Shown here one piece after another: positions 33,790-41,617 of a DNA stretch of 64,000 nucleotides. Each line of letters begins with the position of its first letter. Position 1 is the stretch's first letter. The DNA comes from Pseudomonas sp. MWU13-2105. Lineage in GTDB: Bacteria > Pseudomonadota > Gammaproteobacteria > Pseudomonadales > Pseudomonadaceae. Position numbers and translations under genes: made by a program. The notes under the pieces are model-generated. The model worked only from the letters and a program-made list of their open reading frames with translations, was not told the DNA's origin and did not search any database. The stretch covers positions 62,001 to 126,000 of the forward strand of contig NZ_JALLIY010000011.1 in NCBI RefSeq assembly GCF_023242315.1, read 5' to 3'.

Positions 33790-35144
33790 TGGCGAAGAAA
33801 AAGATCCTGCTCAATGCCTTCAACATGAACTGCATCGGGCATATCAACCACGGCTTGTGGACCCATCCGCGGGATAACTCGACCCAGTACAAGACGCTGG
33901 AGTACTGGACCGAGCTGGCGCGGTTGCTTGAGCGCGGTTTGTTCGACGGTCTGTTTATCGCCGATATCGTCGGGGTCTACGACGTCTACCAAGGCTCGGT
34001 GGAGGTGCCGCTGCGAGAGTCGATCCAGTTGCCGGTCAACGACCCGTTGCTGCTGGTTTCGGCGATGGCGGCGGTGACGAAAAACCTCGGTTTCGGCCTG
34101 ACCGCCAACCTCACCTACGAGGCGCCGTACCTGTTTGCCCGGCGGATGTCGACGCTCGACCACCTGAGCCGTGGGCGGGTCGGCTGGAACATCGTCACCG
34201 GTTATCTCGACAGCGCCGCCCGGGCCATGGGCCTCAAGGAGCAGGTCGAGCATGACCGCCGCTACGACCAGGCCGACGAGTACCTGGAGGTGCTCTACAA
34301 GCTCTGGGAAGGCAGCTGGGAAAACGACGCGGTGCTCAACGATCCGGCCCGGCGGATCTACGCCCAGCCGGAGAAAGTGCACAAGGTGAATCACGTCGGC
34401 GAGTTCTATCAGGTGGAGGGTTATCACCTCTGCGAGCCGTCGCCGCAACGCACGCCGGTGCTGTTCCAGGCCGGCAGTTCCGAGCGTGGCCTGGCGTTCG
34501 CCGGGCGGCATGCCGAGTGCGTGTTTATCAGCGGGCAGAACAAGGCCGCGACCAAGCTCCAGGTGGACAAGGTGCGAGCCAGTGCGCTGGCGGCAGGACG
34601 TGATCCTGACGGTATCAAGGTCTTTATGGGCTTGAACGTGATTGTCGGCGAGACCGAAGAGGCGGCCTGGGCCAAGCACGCCGAGTACCTCGGCTATGCC
34701 AGCGCGGAGGCTGGAGTGGCGCATTTTTCCGCGTCCACCGCAATCGATTTTGCCGAGTACGAACTGGATGAGCCGATCCAGTACGTAAAGAGCAATGCGA
34801 TCCAGTCGGCGACCAAAAACTTGCAGAACAACGATTGGACACGGCGCAAATTGCTTGAGCAGCATGCTTTGGGCGGGCGCTATTTCACGGTGGTCGGCTC
34901 GGCCGAGCAGGTGGCTGATGAGCTGGAGTCTTGGGTCGCCGAAACCGGGCTGGACGGCTTCAACCTGACGCGCATCGTCACCCCGGAAAGCTATGTGGAT
35001 TTTATCGAGCTGGTGATTCCGCAGTTGCAGCGACGCGGGTCGTACAAGACGGCTTATGACAGTGGGACCTTGCGCGAAAAGCTGTTCCACGGTGAGGCGC
35101 ACTTGCCACAGCAACATGCCGGGGCGGGTTATCGCCGGTCCTGA
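33789..35144 (+). CDS. LLM-class flavin monooxygenase, NtaA/SnaA/DszA family
   Basis: 451-residue FMNH2-dependent monooxygenase of the bacterial luciferase superfamily, in the NtaA/SnaA/DszA group by length and motifs. Examples are LNAFNMNCIGHINHGLWTHP at the N-terminus, ARRMSTLDHLSRGRVGWNIVT around residue 120, PVLFQAGSSERGLAFA near 225, and VADELESWVAETGLDGFNL near 375. DszA cleaves a C-S bond in sulfones. Coupling to two DszC-like genes suggests desulfurisation. No DszB-like desulfinase is nearby. It is longer than SfnG (about 360 residues), so it is not simply dimethylsulfone monooxygenase. It is followed by a MetQNI-type transporter. Confidence 0.9.
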   Translation: MAKKKILLNAFNMNCIGHINHGLWTHPRDNSTQYKTLEYWTELARLLERGLFDGLFIADIVGVYDVYQGSVEVPLRESIQLPVNDPLLLVSAMAAVTKNLGFGLTANLTYEAPYLFARRMSTLDHLSRGRVGWNIVTGYLDSAARAMGLKEQVEHDRRYDQADEYLEVLYKLWEGSWENDAVLNDPARRIYAQPEKVHKVNHVGEFYQVEGYHLCEPSPQRTPVLFQAGSSERGLAFAGRHAECVFISGQNKAATKLQVDKVRASALAAGRDPDGIKVFMGLNVIVGETEEAAWAKHAEYLGYASAEAGVAHFSASTAIDFAEYELDEPIQYVKSNAIQSATKNLQNNDWTRRKLLEQHALGGRYFTVVGSAEQVADELESWVAETGLDGFNLTRIVTPESYVDFIELVIPQLQRRGSYKTAYDSGTLREKLFHGEAHLPQQHAGAGYRRS

Positions 35145-35251
35145 GAACCTGAGTCACCCTTTGATGCTGCTGTGCCTGTTCCGCCGTCTTCGCCGCACCG
35201 CCGCGAAGAGGCCCGCCCGGACACCCCAAAACCTATGACTGGAAACCCATC

Positions 35252-36061
35252 ATGAAAACAACACGCCTCACCCAACCAGTCAAAGCACTGGTCCTGGCCC
35301 TCGGCCTCTTCAGCGCCGTGGCCCATGCCGCCGACGCCCCGCTCAAGGTCGGCACCACCGCCGCCTTCGCCATTCCGCTGGAGGCTGCCGTCGAAGAAGC
35401 CGGCAAACAGGGCCTGAAAGTCGAGCTGGTGGAGTTCACCGACTGGATCGCACCCAACGTCAGCCTGGCCGCCGGCGATATCGACGTGAACTACTTCCAG
35501 CACATCCCCTTCCTGGAAAACGCCAAGGCCGCCGCCGGTTTCGACCTGGTGCCTTTCGCCCCCGGCATCATCAACAACGTCGGCCTCTACTCGAAGAAAT
35601 ACAAAAGCTTCGACGAGCTGCCGCAAGGCGCCAGCGTGGCCATCGCCAACGATCCGATCAACAGCGGTCGCGGCCTGCAACTGCTGGCCAAGGCCGGGTT
35701 GATCAGCCTGAAACCCGGCGTCGGCTACAAGGCCACCGAAGACGACATCGTCAGCAACCCGAAAAAGATCAAGATCCTCCAGGTCGAAGCCGTGCAACTG
35801 GTGCGCGCCTACGATGACGCCGACCTGGTCCAGGGCTACCCGGCCTATATCCGCCTGGCGAAAACCTTCGATGCCGGCTCCGCGCTGCTGTTCGATGGCC
35901 TTGATCACAAGGAATACGTGATCCAGTTCGTGATCCAGCCGAAAGAGAAAACCGATCCGCGGCTGATCAAGTTCGTCGATATCTACCAGCACTCGCCGGC
36001 GGTGCGCGCCGCCCTGGATAAGGCCCATGGCAAGCTGTACCAGGCCGGCTGGGAAGGCTGA
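35252..36061 (+). CDS. metQ: MetQ/NlpA-family periplasmic binding protein of the SfnB operon
   Basis: 269-residue NlpA/MetQ-family binding protein. The signal peptide ends AVAHA near residue 26, and there is no lipobox cysteine, so a soluble periplasmic form is expected. Family motifs are VGTTAAFAIPLEAAV, LVEFTDWIAPNVSLAAGDIDVNYFQH, AIANDPINSGRGLQLL and ALLFDGLDHKEYVIQF. It differs clearly from the orphan homologue at 17036. Its stop overlaps the start of the ATPase gene region (TGACATG). Given the upstream desulfurisation-type enzymes, its ligand may be an organosulfur compound rather than methionine. Confidence 0.9.
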   Translation: MKTTRLTQPVKALVLALGLFSAVAHAADAPLKVGTTAAFAIPLEAAVEEAGKQGLKVELVEFTDWIAPNVSLAAGDIDVNYFQHIPFLENAKAAAGFDLVPFAPGIINNVGLYSKKYKSFDELPQGASVAIANDPINSGRGLQLLAKAGLISLKPGVGYKATEDDIVSNPKKIKILQVEAVQLVRAYDDADLVQGYPAYIRLAKTFDAGSALLFDGLDHKEYVIQFVIQPKEKTDPRLIKFVDIYQHSPAVRAALDKAHGKLYQAGWEG

Positions 36062-36062
36062 C

Positions 36063-37184
36063 ATGAGTGTCGTCAACCTCCAGCGCCCGCGTGAGGAAAC
36101 GCCGCGCAGTGCCGAGCAGACCGAACTGCATCCCGAACTCAATCGTGCCCATGTGCGTTTTATCGGCGTGGGCAAGACCTACGATGGCCGCGAGGGCCCG
36201 GTGCATGCCTTGCAAGGCATCGACCTGGCCATCCAGCGTGGTGAGGTATTCGGCATTATCGGTCGCAGCGGTGCCGGCAAGTCGTCGCTGATCCGCACCA
36301 TCAATCGCCTGGAACAACCCAGTTCGGGGCGGGTGCTGATCGACCAGGTCGATATCGGTGAGTTTGATGAAAACCGCCTGGTGGAATTGCGTCGGCGCAT
36401 CGGCATGATTTTCCAGCACTTCAACCTGATGTCGGCGAAGACGGTCTGGCAGAACGTCGAGCTGCCGTTGAAGGTGGCCGGGGTGCCGAAGCTGCAACGT
36501 GAGCAGAAGGTCCGTGAGCTACTGGAGCTGGTTGGCCTGCGGGACAAGTACAAGGCCTATCCGGCGCAGCTGTCCGGCGGGCAGAAACAGCGGGTCGGGA
36601 TTGCCCGGGCGTTGGTCCATGACCCGGCGATCCTGCTGTGTGACGAGGCCACCTCGGCGCTGGATCCGGAAACCACCCAATCGATCCTCGGCTTGCTGCG
36701 CGAGATCAATCAACGCCTGGGCCTGACCATCGTCCTGATCACTCACGAGATGGCGGTGATCCGCGAGATCTGCGATCGGGTGGTGGTGCTGGAGCACGGC
36801 CGGGTGGTCGAGCAGGGGCCGGTCTGGCAGGTGTTTGGCGATCCGCAACATGAGGTCAGCCGGACCTTGTTGGCGCCACTGCAACATGCCTTGCCGGCGG
36901 AGCTGCAAGAGCGCTTGCGGATACGGCCCGAGTCGCCGGAGTCGGCGGTGGTATTGCGCCTGCAATTGACCGGCAGCGCCGCCGACGAACCGGATCTGGC
37001 GGCGCTATTCAGTGCCCTCGGTGGGCGCGTGCGCTTGTTGCAGGGCGGTGTCGAGCGGATCCAGGGGCATGCACTGGGGCAGTTGCTGCTGTCGGTGAAC
37101 GGTTCGACGCTGGGGGCCGAGGAACTGCGCCAGCGGGCCGGGCGTTGGGCACAACAGGTGGAGGTGTTGGGTTATGTGGCTTGA
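36063..37184 (+). CDS. metN: MetN-type ABC ATPase with C-terminal NIL-like domain
   Basis: 373-residue ATPase. The start at 36063 (MSVVNLQRPREE) falls directly after the binding-protein stop; a frame from 36027 overlaps that gene and is not used. An N-terminal extension of about 30 residues precedes the ABC domain. Walker A is GRSGAGKS, the signature is LSGGQKQRVGIARAL, Walker B is ILLCDEATSALDP, and the H-loop is ITHEMAVIREICDR. The C-terminal domain (about 295-373) has the NIL/ACT-like pattern that mediates substrate feedback inhibition in MetN. It overlaps metI by 11 bases. Confidence 0.92.
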   Translation: MSVVNLQRPREETPRSAEQTELHPELNRAHVRFIGVGKTYDGREGPVHALQGIDLAIQRGEVFGIIGRSGAGKSSLIRTINRLEQPSSGRVLIDQVDIGEFDENRLVELRRRIGMIFQHFNLMSAKTVWQNVELPLKVAGVPKLQREQKVRELLELVGLRDKYKAYPAQLSGGQKQRVGIARALVHDPAILLCDEATSALDPETTQSILGLLREINQRLGLTIVLITHEMAVIREICDRVVVLEHGRVVEQGPVWQVFGDPQHEVSRTLLAPLQHALPAELQERLRIRPESPESAVVLRLQLTGSAADEPDLAALFSALGGRVRLLQGGVERIQGHALGQLLLSVNGSTLGAEELRQRAGRWAQQVEVLGYVA

Positions 37185-37818
37185 TCGTTTGTGGCAGGGG
37201 GTGATCGACACCTTCCTGATGGTCGGCGTGTCGTCGCTGATTGCATTGCTGTCGGGCATTCCGCTGGCGGTGATCCTGGTCACTAGTGACAAGGGCGGGA
37301 TCTACGAAGCACCGGTGGTGAACCGGGTGCTGGGGGCGTTCGTCAACCTGTTCCGCTCGATCCCGTTCCTGATCCTGATGGTGGCGTTGATTCCCTTTAC
37401 CCGGTTGATTGTCGGCACCACCTATGGGGTGTGGGCCGCCGTGGTACCGCTGACCATCGCGGCCACGCCGTTCTTTGCGCGGATCGCCGAGGTGAGCCTG
37501 CGCGAGGTCGATCATGGTCTGATCGAAGCGGCCCAGGCGATGGGTTGCCGACGCTGGCATATCGTCTGGCATGTGCTGTTGCCCGAGGCGTTGCCGGGGA
37601 TTGTCGGCGGTTTCACCATCACGTTGGTGACCATGATCAATTCCTCGGCCATGGCCGGTGCGATTGGCGCGGGCGGATTGGGGGATATCGCCTATCGCTA
37701 CGGTTATCAGCGTTTCGACAGCCAGGTGATGCTGACGGTGATCGTGTTGCTGGTGATCCTGGTGGCGGTGATTCAGTTGGGTGGGGATCGGTTGGCGCGG
37801 GTGCTGAACAAGCGTTGA
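37174..37818 (+). CDS. metI: MetI-type ABC transporter permease
   Basis: 214-residue permease with five hydrophobic helices. The coupling loop is EAAQAMGCRRWHIVWHVLLPEALPGI, and NSSAMAGAIGAGGLGDIAYRYGYQRF is the MetI signature. It starts inside the end of metN, indicating translational coupling. It is the last gene of the apparent seven-kilobase operon starting at 31331. Specificity is set by the binding protein. Confidence 0.93.
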   Translation: MWLDRLWQGVIDTFLMVGVSSLIALLSGIPLAVILVTSDKGGIYEAPVVNRVLGAFVNLFRSIPFLILMVALIPFTRLIVGTTYGVWAAVVPLTIAATPFFARIAEVSLREVDHGLIEAAQAMGCRRWHIVWHVLLPEALPGIVGGFTITLVTMINSSAMAGAIGAGGLGDIAYRYGYQRFDSQVMLTVIVLLVILVAVIQLGGDRLARVLNKR

Positions 37819-37837
37819 GATATTGGTTGTCTGGTCG

Positions 37838-37942
37838 GGCCTCTTCGCGGGCAAGCTCCGCTCCCACAGTTTTGTCGCCGTATCTGATTCTTGTGTCCGA
37901 TCGCGAGCCCTGTGGGAGCGGAGCTTGCCCGCGAAGACGGCC
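37838..37942. repeat. REP pair after metI
   Basis: Left arm CTTCGCGGGCAAGCTCCGCT and right arm AGCGGAGCTTGCCCGCGAAG are perfect complements, extended by GGCCT/GACGGCC and CCCACA/TGTGGG. It probably protects or ends the operon transcript. Confidence 0.92.
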
Positions 37943-38012
37943 TGACAGGCACCGCAGAAATAGCCTGGATGGTATATTCGGAACATCCGCCTCCCAGCCC
38001 GTGCAGACTTCA

Positions 38013-38642
38013 ATGAAAACCCTCGGCCCCAACGACCTCGAACAGATTGCTTCCACCACCCTTGGTCATTACAACCGCAGTGCCGAAAGCTTTCGTGAAG
38101 GCACCCGCGACCACGATGTGAGCCAGAACATCGACGCGTTGTTGCGGCATATCCAGGGGGCGGCGCCGTTTACCGTGCTGGATTTTGGTTGCGGTCCGGG
38201 AAGGGATTTGCAGACTTTCACCCGCATGGGTCATATTTCGGTCGGCCTCGACGGCTCCGAGCGCTTTGCGCAGATGGCCCGCGAGGACAGTGGTTGCGAG
38301 GTGCTGCAACAGAACTTCCTTGAACTCGATTTGCCATCTGAACGCTTCGACGGGATCTTCGCCAATGCCGTGTTGTTCCATATCCCGCGCCAGGAGTTGC
38401 CACGGGTGCTGGGGCAATTGCACGGTGCCTTGAAGCCCGATGGCGTGTTGTTCAGTTCCAACCCGCGTGGGGAAAACCAGGAAGGTTGGAACGGCGAGCG
38501 TTATGGCTCGTACCACGACCTGGAAGCCTGGCGGGAGCTGCTGACAGCGGCGGGATTTGTCGAATTGGAGCACTACTATCGCCCTGCTGGCCTGCCGCGA
38601 GAGCAACAGCCATGGCTGGCGAGCGTTTGGCGCAAGGCCTGA
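38013..38642 (+). CDS. class I SAM-dependent methyltransferase
   Basis: 209-residue methyltransferase. The start is ATG at 38013 (MKTLGPNDLEQ); the open frame extends far upstream through the repeat and metI in another frame, which is not coding. SAM-binding motif I is VLDFGCGPGRDLQTF near residue 49, motif II includes GLDGSERFAQMA, and motif IV is FDGIFANAVLFHIPR. No strong ribosome binding site is visible. The substrate is unknown. Neighbouring repeats isolate it from both sides. Confidence 0.85.
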   Translation: MKTLGPNDLEQIASTTLGHYNRSAESFREGTRDHDVSQNIDALLRHIQGAAPFTVLDFGCGPGRDLQTFTRMGHISVGLDGSERFAQMAREDSGCEVLQQNFLELDLPSERFDGIFANAVLFHIPRQELPRVLGQLHGALKPDGVLFSSNPRGENQEGWNGERYGSYHDLEAWRELLTAAGFVELEHYYRPAGLPREQQPWLASVWRKA

Positions 38643-38663
38643 TTCTGCGGTGCCGGTACTGAC

Positions 38664-38820
38664 GTCTTCGCGGCGGTGCGGCGTCCGACAAGCTCCGCTC
38701 CCACAATGTCCGAGTTGTTCGCAAATTTTGTGGATGCCCCCGAACTTGTGGGAGCGGAGCTTGCCCGCGATAGCAATGTCACATTCACCACCGCTATCGC
38801 CGGCAAGTTGGCTCCTACAG
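38664..38820. repeat. three-arm REP cluster
   Basis: Three REP copies lie in a row. Arm 1 is about 38664-38706 and ends AGCTCCGCTCCCACAA. Arm 2 is about 38745-38775 and contains CTTGTGGGAGCGGAGCTTGC, then CCGCGATAGC. Arm 3 is about 38792-38820 and contains GCTATCGCCGGCAAG. Arm 2 is complementary to both neighbours, so two alternative hairpins are possible. Confidence 0.82.
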
Positions 38821-38865
38821 GGATCGCGGCACTTTCAAGATCCCACAAGGAACATATCCAACGCG

Positions 38866-39171
38866 TCAGTGCCGTTGTGCGAGCAAGTCATCCACCTGGC
38901 TCTGCGCCAGCTCGATCAGATGCACCGAGGCCATCGCCAGTTGGCGAGGTGTGCCGCTCAGATGATCGGCGGACTCATACGCCGTTGCGGCGGCCGAACG
39001 CAGGATCGAGTCGAGATTGTTCAGGGTGTCTTCGGGGTTCGGGAGGGGCGATTTGCGCACAGGATGATGTGGCAATTCATAGTGAGCGAAGGCGCGTTCG
39101 GCGGCAGCCTGGAAAGCGGGATCGTTCTTCTCAAGCGATTGGGCTGGCGGGTTGGGCGTGACTTTGAACAT
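38866..39171 (-). CDS. DUF6124-family small protein
   Basis: 101-residue protein beginning MFKVTPNPP, followed by a polar, proline-containing N-terminal half and a helical C-terminal half (TLNNLDSILRSAAATAYESADHL, then MASVHLIELAQSQVDDLLAQ). This matches the DUF6124 (DUF3077-related) proteins that are common in Pseudomonas and have no known function. AGGAG lies 7 bases before the ATG. Its upstream leader is highly structured and includes a terminator-like hairpin, suggesting attenuation control. I see no signal peptide or membrane segment. Confidence 0.85.
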   Translation of the reverse strand: MFKVTPNPPAQSLEKNDPAFQAAAERAFAHYELPHHPVRKSPLPNPEDTLNNLDSILRSAAATAYESADHLSGTPRQLAMASVHLIELAQSQVDDLLAQRH

Positions 39172-39243
39172 GGTGATTCTCCTGACATGGTTGAGAACCC
39201 ATCACCTTCGTGACCAAACGAGAGGTGGCAGGCCGTACGCAGG

Positions 39244-39403
39244 TTGGTCAACCGGGATGTCAGGCACCCGGCGCACCCGAAGGCGCCCCGCGCACAGCCC
39301 ACCATAAAGCGACAGACACAAAAAAGCGCCTGAGACAGTGGTGGCGCTGGTGCGCCTGACATTCGACGGGTGACCAAACCCGATCACTGTGTTTTTGCAG
39401 TGA
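39244..39403 (-). promoter_or_regulatory. structured leader with terminator/antiterminator geometry before the DUF6124 gene
   Basis: Read on the minus strand, GGCGC (39356-39352), GCGCC (39347-39343) and GGCGC (39330-39326) occur in order, and the last is followed by a T run (39325-39320). The middle block can pair with either outer block, giving an early hairpin or an intrinsic terminator. A long imperfect stem, 39349-39377 with 39244-39268 (TTGGTCA..., TGTCAG, GGTGC in common), encloses both. Another hairpin, CACTG/CAGTG, lies at 39385-39402. This could be a cis-acting RNA switch. Confidence 0.6.
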
Positions 39404-39513
39404 CAGGTCCAAGCCTAGGTCCCGAGAATGGCAGGCGCAAGCCGAAAGGATTTTCTAGGAAAGTTCACGCAAGGGAAAGGGAATAGTCCTCGGTTCAGGC
39501 TTGGAACACTCCC

Positions 39514-39648
39514 TTGTGGCGAGCGGGCTTGCCCGCGCTCGGCTGCGAAGCAGTCGTAAAACCGGATACCTCGCTCTGCCTGACACTCCGTGATCACTGA
39601 TTTCAGGGCTGCTTCGCACCCCAGCGCGGGCAAGCCCGCTCGCCACAA
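39514..39648. repeat. REP pair
   Basis: Left arm TTGTGGCGAGCGGGCTTGCC and right arm GGCAAGCCCGCTCGCCACAA, perfect over 20 bases, with inner GGCTGCGAAGCAGTCG-type sequence. It lies between the leader of the DUF6124 gene and the end of ssuF. Confidence 0.92.
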
Positions 39649-39703
39649 GTGTGTATTCCGCGGTTGCGGTGCGTTGACATCGATTTCATCTGTCCCTCTC
39701 CCC

Positions 39704-39739
39704 AAAAAAGAAAACCCCGAAGGGCCTAACCCTTCGGGG
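39704..39739 (-). terminator. intrinsic terminator of ssuEADCBF
   Basis: CCCCGAAGGG and CCCTTCGGGG pair perfectly over 10 bp around CCTAA. On the minus strand the stem is followed by a T-rich stretch (complement of 39704-39714). It lies 18 bases after the ssuF stop. Confidence 0.93.
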
Positions 39740-39756
39740 CCATAGGTTTCCATCAC

Positions 39757-39972
39757 TTACAGCTTGGCGATGGACACCTCGGTGGATTTCACAAAGGCGA
39801 TCACTTCACTGCCGATCTGCAGTTCCAGTTCTTTCACCGAACGGGTGGTGATCACCGAGGTGACGATCCCCGAAGCGGTCTGCACATCGATTTCCGAGAG
39901 CACGTCGCCGCTGACGATTTCCTTGATGGTGCCCTTGAACTGGTTGCGAACGTTGATGGCTTTGATGGTCAT
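39757..39972 (-). CDS. ssuF: SsuF, single-Mop-domain molybdopterin/molybdate-binding-like protein
   Basis: 71-residue protein consisting of one TOBE/Mop domain (MTIKAINVRNQFKGTIKEIV, then SEIDVQTASGIVTSVITTRSV, then IGSEVIAFVKSTEV). Mop domains bind molybdate as oligomers. In Pseudomonas putida the last gene of ssuEADCBF, ssuF, encodes such a protein and is needed for sulfonate use, although its biochemical role is unclear. It is the last gene here, 41 bases after ssuB, and is followed by a strong terminator. Confidence 0.9.
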   Translation of the reverse strand: MTIKAINVRNQFKGTIKEIVSGDVLSEIDVQTASGIVTSVITTRSVKELELQIGSEVIAFVKSTEVSIAKL

Positions 39973-40013
39973 GGCATTGATTCCTGTCGTGGATTGAGTA
40001 GGCAAGGCATGGG

Positions 40014-40820
40014 TTACAGCGCCCAACGCAACTGCGTGGGCAAGGGGGATACGGGTTCCGGCTCGGGCGGTACGCCAGGCAGCGACAACACCCGGTTCAA
40101 CACTTCGCTCTCCAGCGCCGCCAGGCGATGCGAACCACGCGCCCGCGGACGCGGCAGTTCGACGTGCAGGTCCAGGCCGACCTCGCCGTCCTCGATCAGG
40201 ATCACCCGATCGGCGATGGCCACGGCTTCGCTGACGTCGTGGGTCACCAGCAATACGGTAAAACCATGCTGCTGCCAGAGACGTTCGATCAGTTGCTGCA
40301 TCTCGATCCGGGTCAGGGCATCCAGGGCCCCCAGCGGCTCGTCCAGCAGCAACAGGCGCGGTTTGTGGATCAGCGCACGGGCCAGGGCCACGCGCTGCTT
40401 CTGGCCACCGGACAGGGCCGCCGGCCATTCATCGGCACGGTCCGCCAGGCCGACCGCTTCCAGCACTTCCAGCGCTTGGGGCCGCCAGTTGTCCTTGAGG
40501 CCGAGGCCGACGTTGTCGATCACCTTTTTCCAGGGCAGCAAACGCGCTTCCTGGAACATCAGCCGGGTGTCTTCGCGGGCGTCGCTCAGGGCCGCCGAGC
40601 CAGCCAGCAATTCACCGCCGCTGGGTTGGTCGAGACCGGCCAGCAGGCGCAGCAGGGTGCTTTTGCCGCAACCGCTGCGGCCGACCACGGCGACAAACTG
40701 TCCGGCCGGGATATGCAGGTCGATCTCCCGCAGCACCTGGCGTTGGCCGAAGGTCTTTTGCAGCTTGCGCACCGCCAGCGGAATACCCCGCAGCAGGCGT
40801 GGAGGTTGTTGAGCCGTCAT
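40014..40820 (-). CDS. ssuB: alkanesulfonate ABC transporter ATPase SsuB
   Basis: 268-residue ATPase. The start at 40820 (MTAQQPPRLLRG) overlaps the ssuC stop as ATGA; the longer frame into ssuC is rejected. Walker A is GRSGCGKST, the signature is LSGGQKQRVALARAL, Walker B is LLLLDEPLGALDA, and the H-loop is VTHDVSEAVAIADR. SsuB-type length with a proline-rich C-terminal tail (PGVPPEPEPVSPLP). It powers uptake of aliphatic sulfonates with SsuC and SsuA. Confidence 0.94.
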   Translation of the reverse strand: MTAQQPPRLLRGIPLAVRKLQKTFGQRQVLREIDLHIPAGQFVAVVGRSGCGKSTLLRLLAGLDQPSGGELLAGSAALSDAREDTRLMFQEARLLPWKKVIDNVGLGLKDNWRPQALEVLEAVGLADRADEWPAALSGGQKQRVALARALIHKPRLLLLDEPLGALDALTRIEMQQLIERLWQQHGFTVLLVTHDVSEAVAIADRVILIEDGEVGLDLHVELPRPRARGSHRLAALESEVLNRVLSLPGVPPEPEPVSPLPTQLRWAL

Positions 40821-41608
40821 TGCGCACCGCCCTTGCTCACTTGATAGGCCGGGTGCCAGCGCAGCCAGACCCGTTCCAGGCCGCGGGCCGCGAGGTCCGC
40901 CAGTTTGCCGAGGACGGCGTAGAGAACGATGGCCAACACCACCACGTCGGTTTGCAGGAATTCCCGGGCATTCATCGCCAGGTAGCCGATGCCGGAACTG
41001 GCCGAAATGGTTTCCGCGACGATCAGCGTCAACCACATGAAGCCCAGGGCAAAGCGCACGCCGACCAGAATCGAGGGCAGGGCGCCCGGCAGGATCACCT
41101 GGCGAAACAGGCTGAAACCGGACAGGCCGTAGCTGCGGGCCATTTCCACCAGCGCCGGGTCGACGTTGCGGATGCCGTGGTAGGTGTTGAGGTAGATCGG
41201 GAACAGGGTGCCCAGGGCCACCAGGAAAATCTTCGCCGACTCATCGATGCCGAACCACAGGATCACCAACGGGATCAGCGCCAGGTGCGGCACGTTGCGG
41301 ATCATCTGCACCGAGCTGTCGAGCAGGCGCTCGCCCCATTTCGACAGGCCGGTGATAAAGCCCAGGGCCAGGCCGATGCCGCCGCCAATAGCGAAACCGA
41401 TCCCGGCGCGCCAGCCGCTGATAGCCAGGTGTTTCCAGAGATCGCCGCTCTTCACCAGGGCGATACCGGCTTCGACCACGGCACTCGGCGCGGGCAGGAT
41501 CCGGGTCGACAGCCAACCGGCCGACACCGACAGTTGCCACACCGCCAGCAACAGCACCGGCAGGGCCCAGGGCGCGAGCCGGTGGATAAGTCTGCTCAAG
41601 CTCGTCAT
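40817..41608 (-). CDS. ssuC: alkanesulfonate ABC transporter permease SsuC
   Basis: 263-residue permease with about six hydrophobic helices. The coupling loop is EMARSYGLSGFSLFRQVILPGALPSI, and GFMWLTLIVAETISASSGIGYLAMNAREF is the SsuC/TauC signature. It follows ssuD by 9 bases and overlaps ssuB. It is distinct from tauC at 49481 although from the same family. Confidence 0.94.
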   Translation of the reverse strand: MTSLSRLIHRLAPWALPVLLLAVWQLSVSAGWLSTRILPAPSAVVEAGIALVKSGDLWKHLAISGWRAGIGFAIGGGIGLALGFITGLSKWGERLLDSSVQMIRNVPHLALIPLVILWFGIDESAKIFLVALGTLFPIYLNTYHGIRNVDPALVEMARSYGLSGFSLFRQVILPGALPSILVGVRFALGFMWLTLIVAETISASSGIGYLAMNAREFLQTDVVVLAIVLYAVLGKLADLAARGLERVWLRWHPAYQVSKGGAQ

Positions 41609-41617
41609 GGCGCGGCC

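Noticed and set aside
31135..35144. Complete dszABC-type pathway
   Set aside because: No DszB-like desulfinase and no dedicated flavin reductase are present, so only the oxidation and cleavage steps can be proposed.
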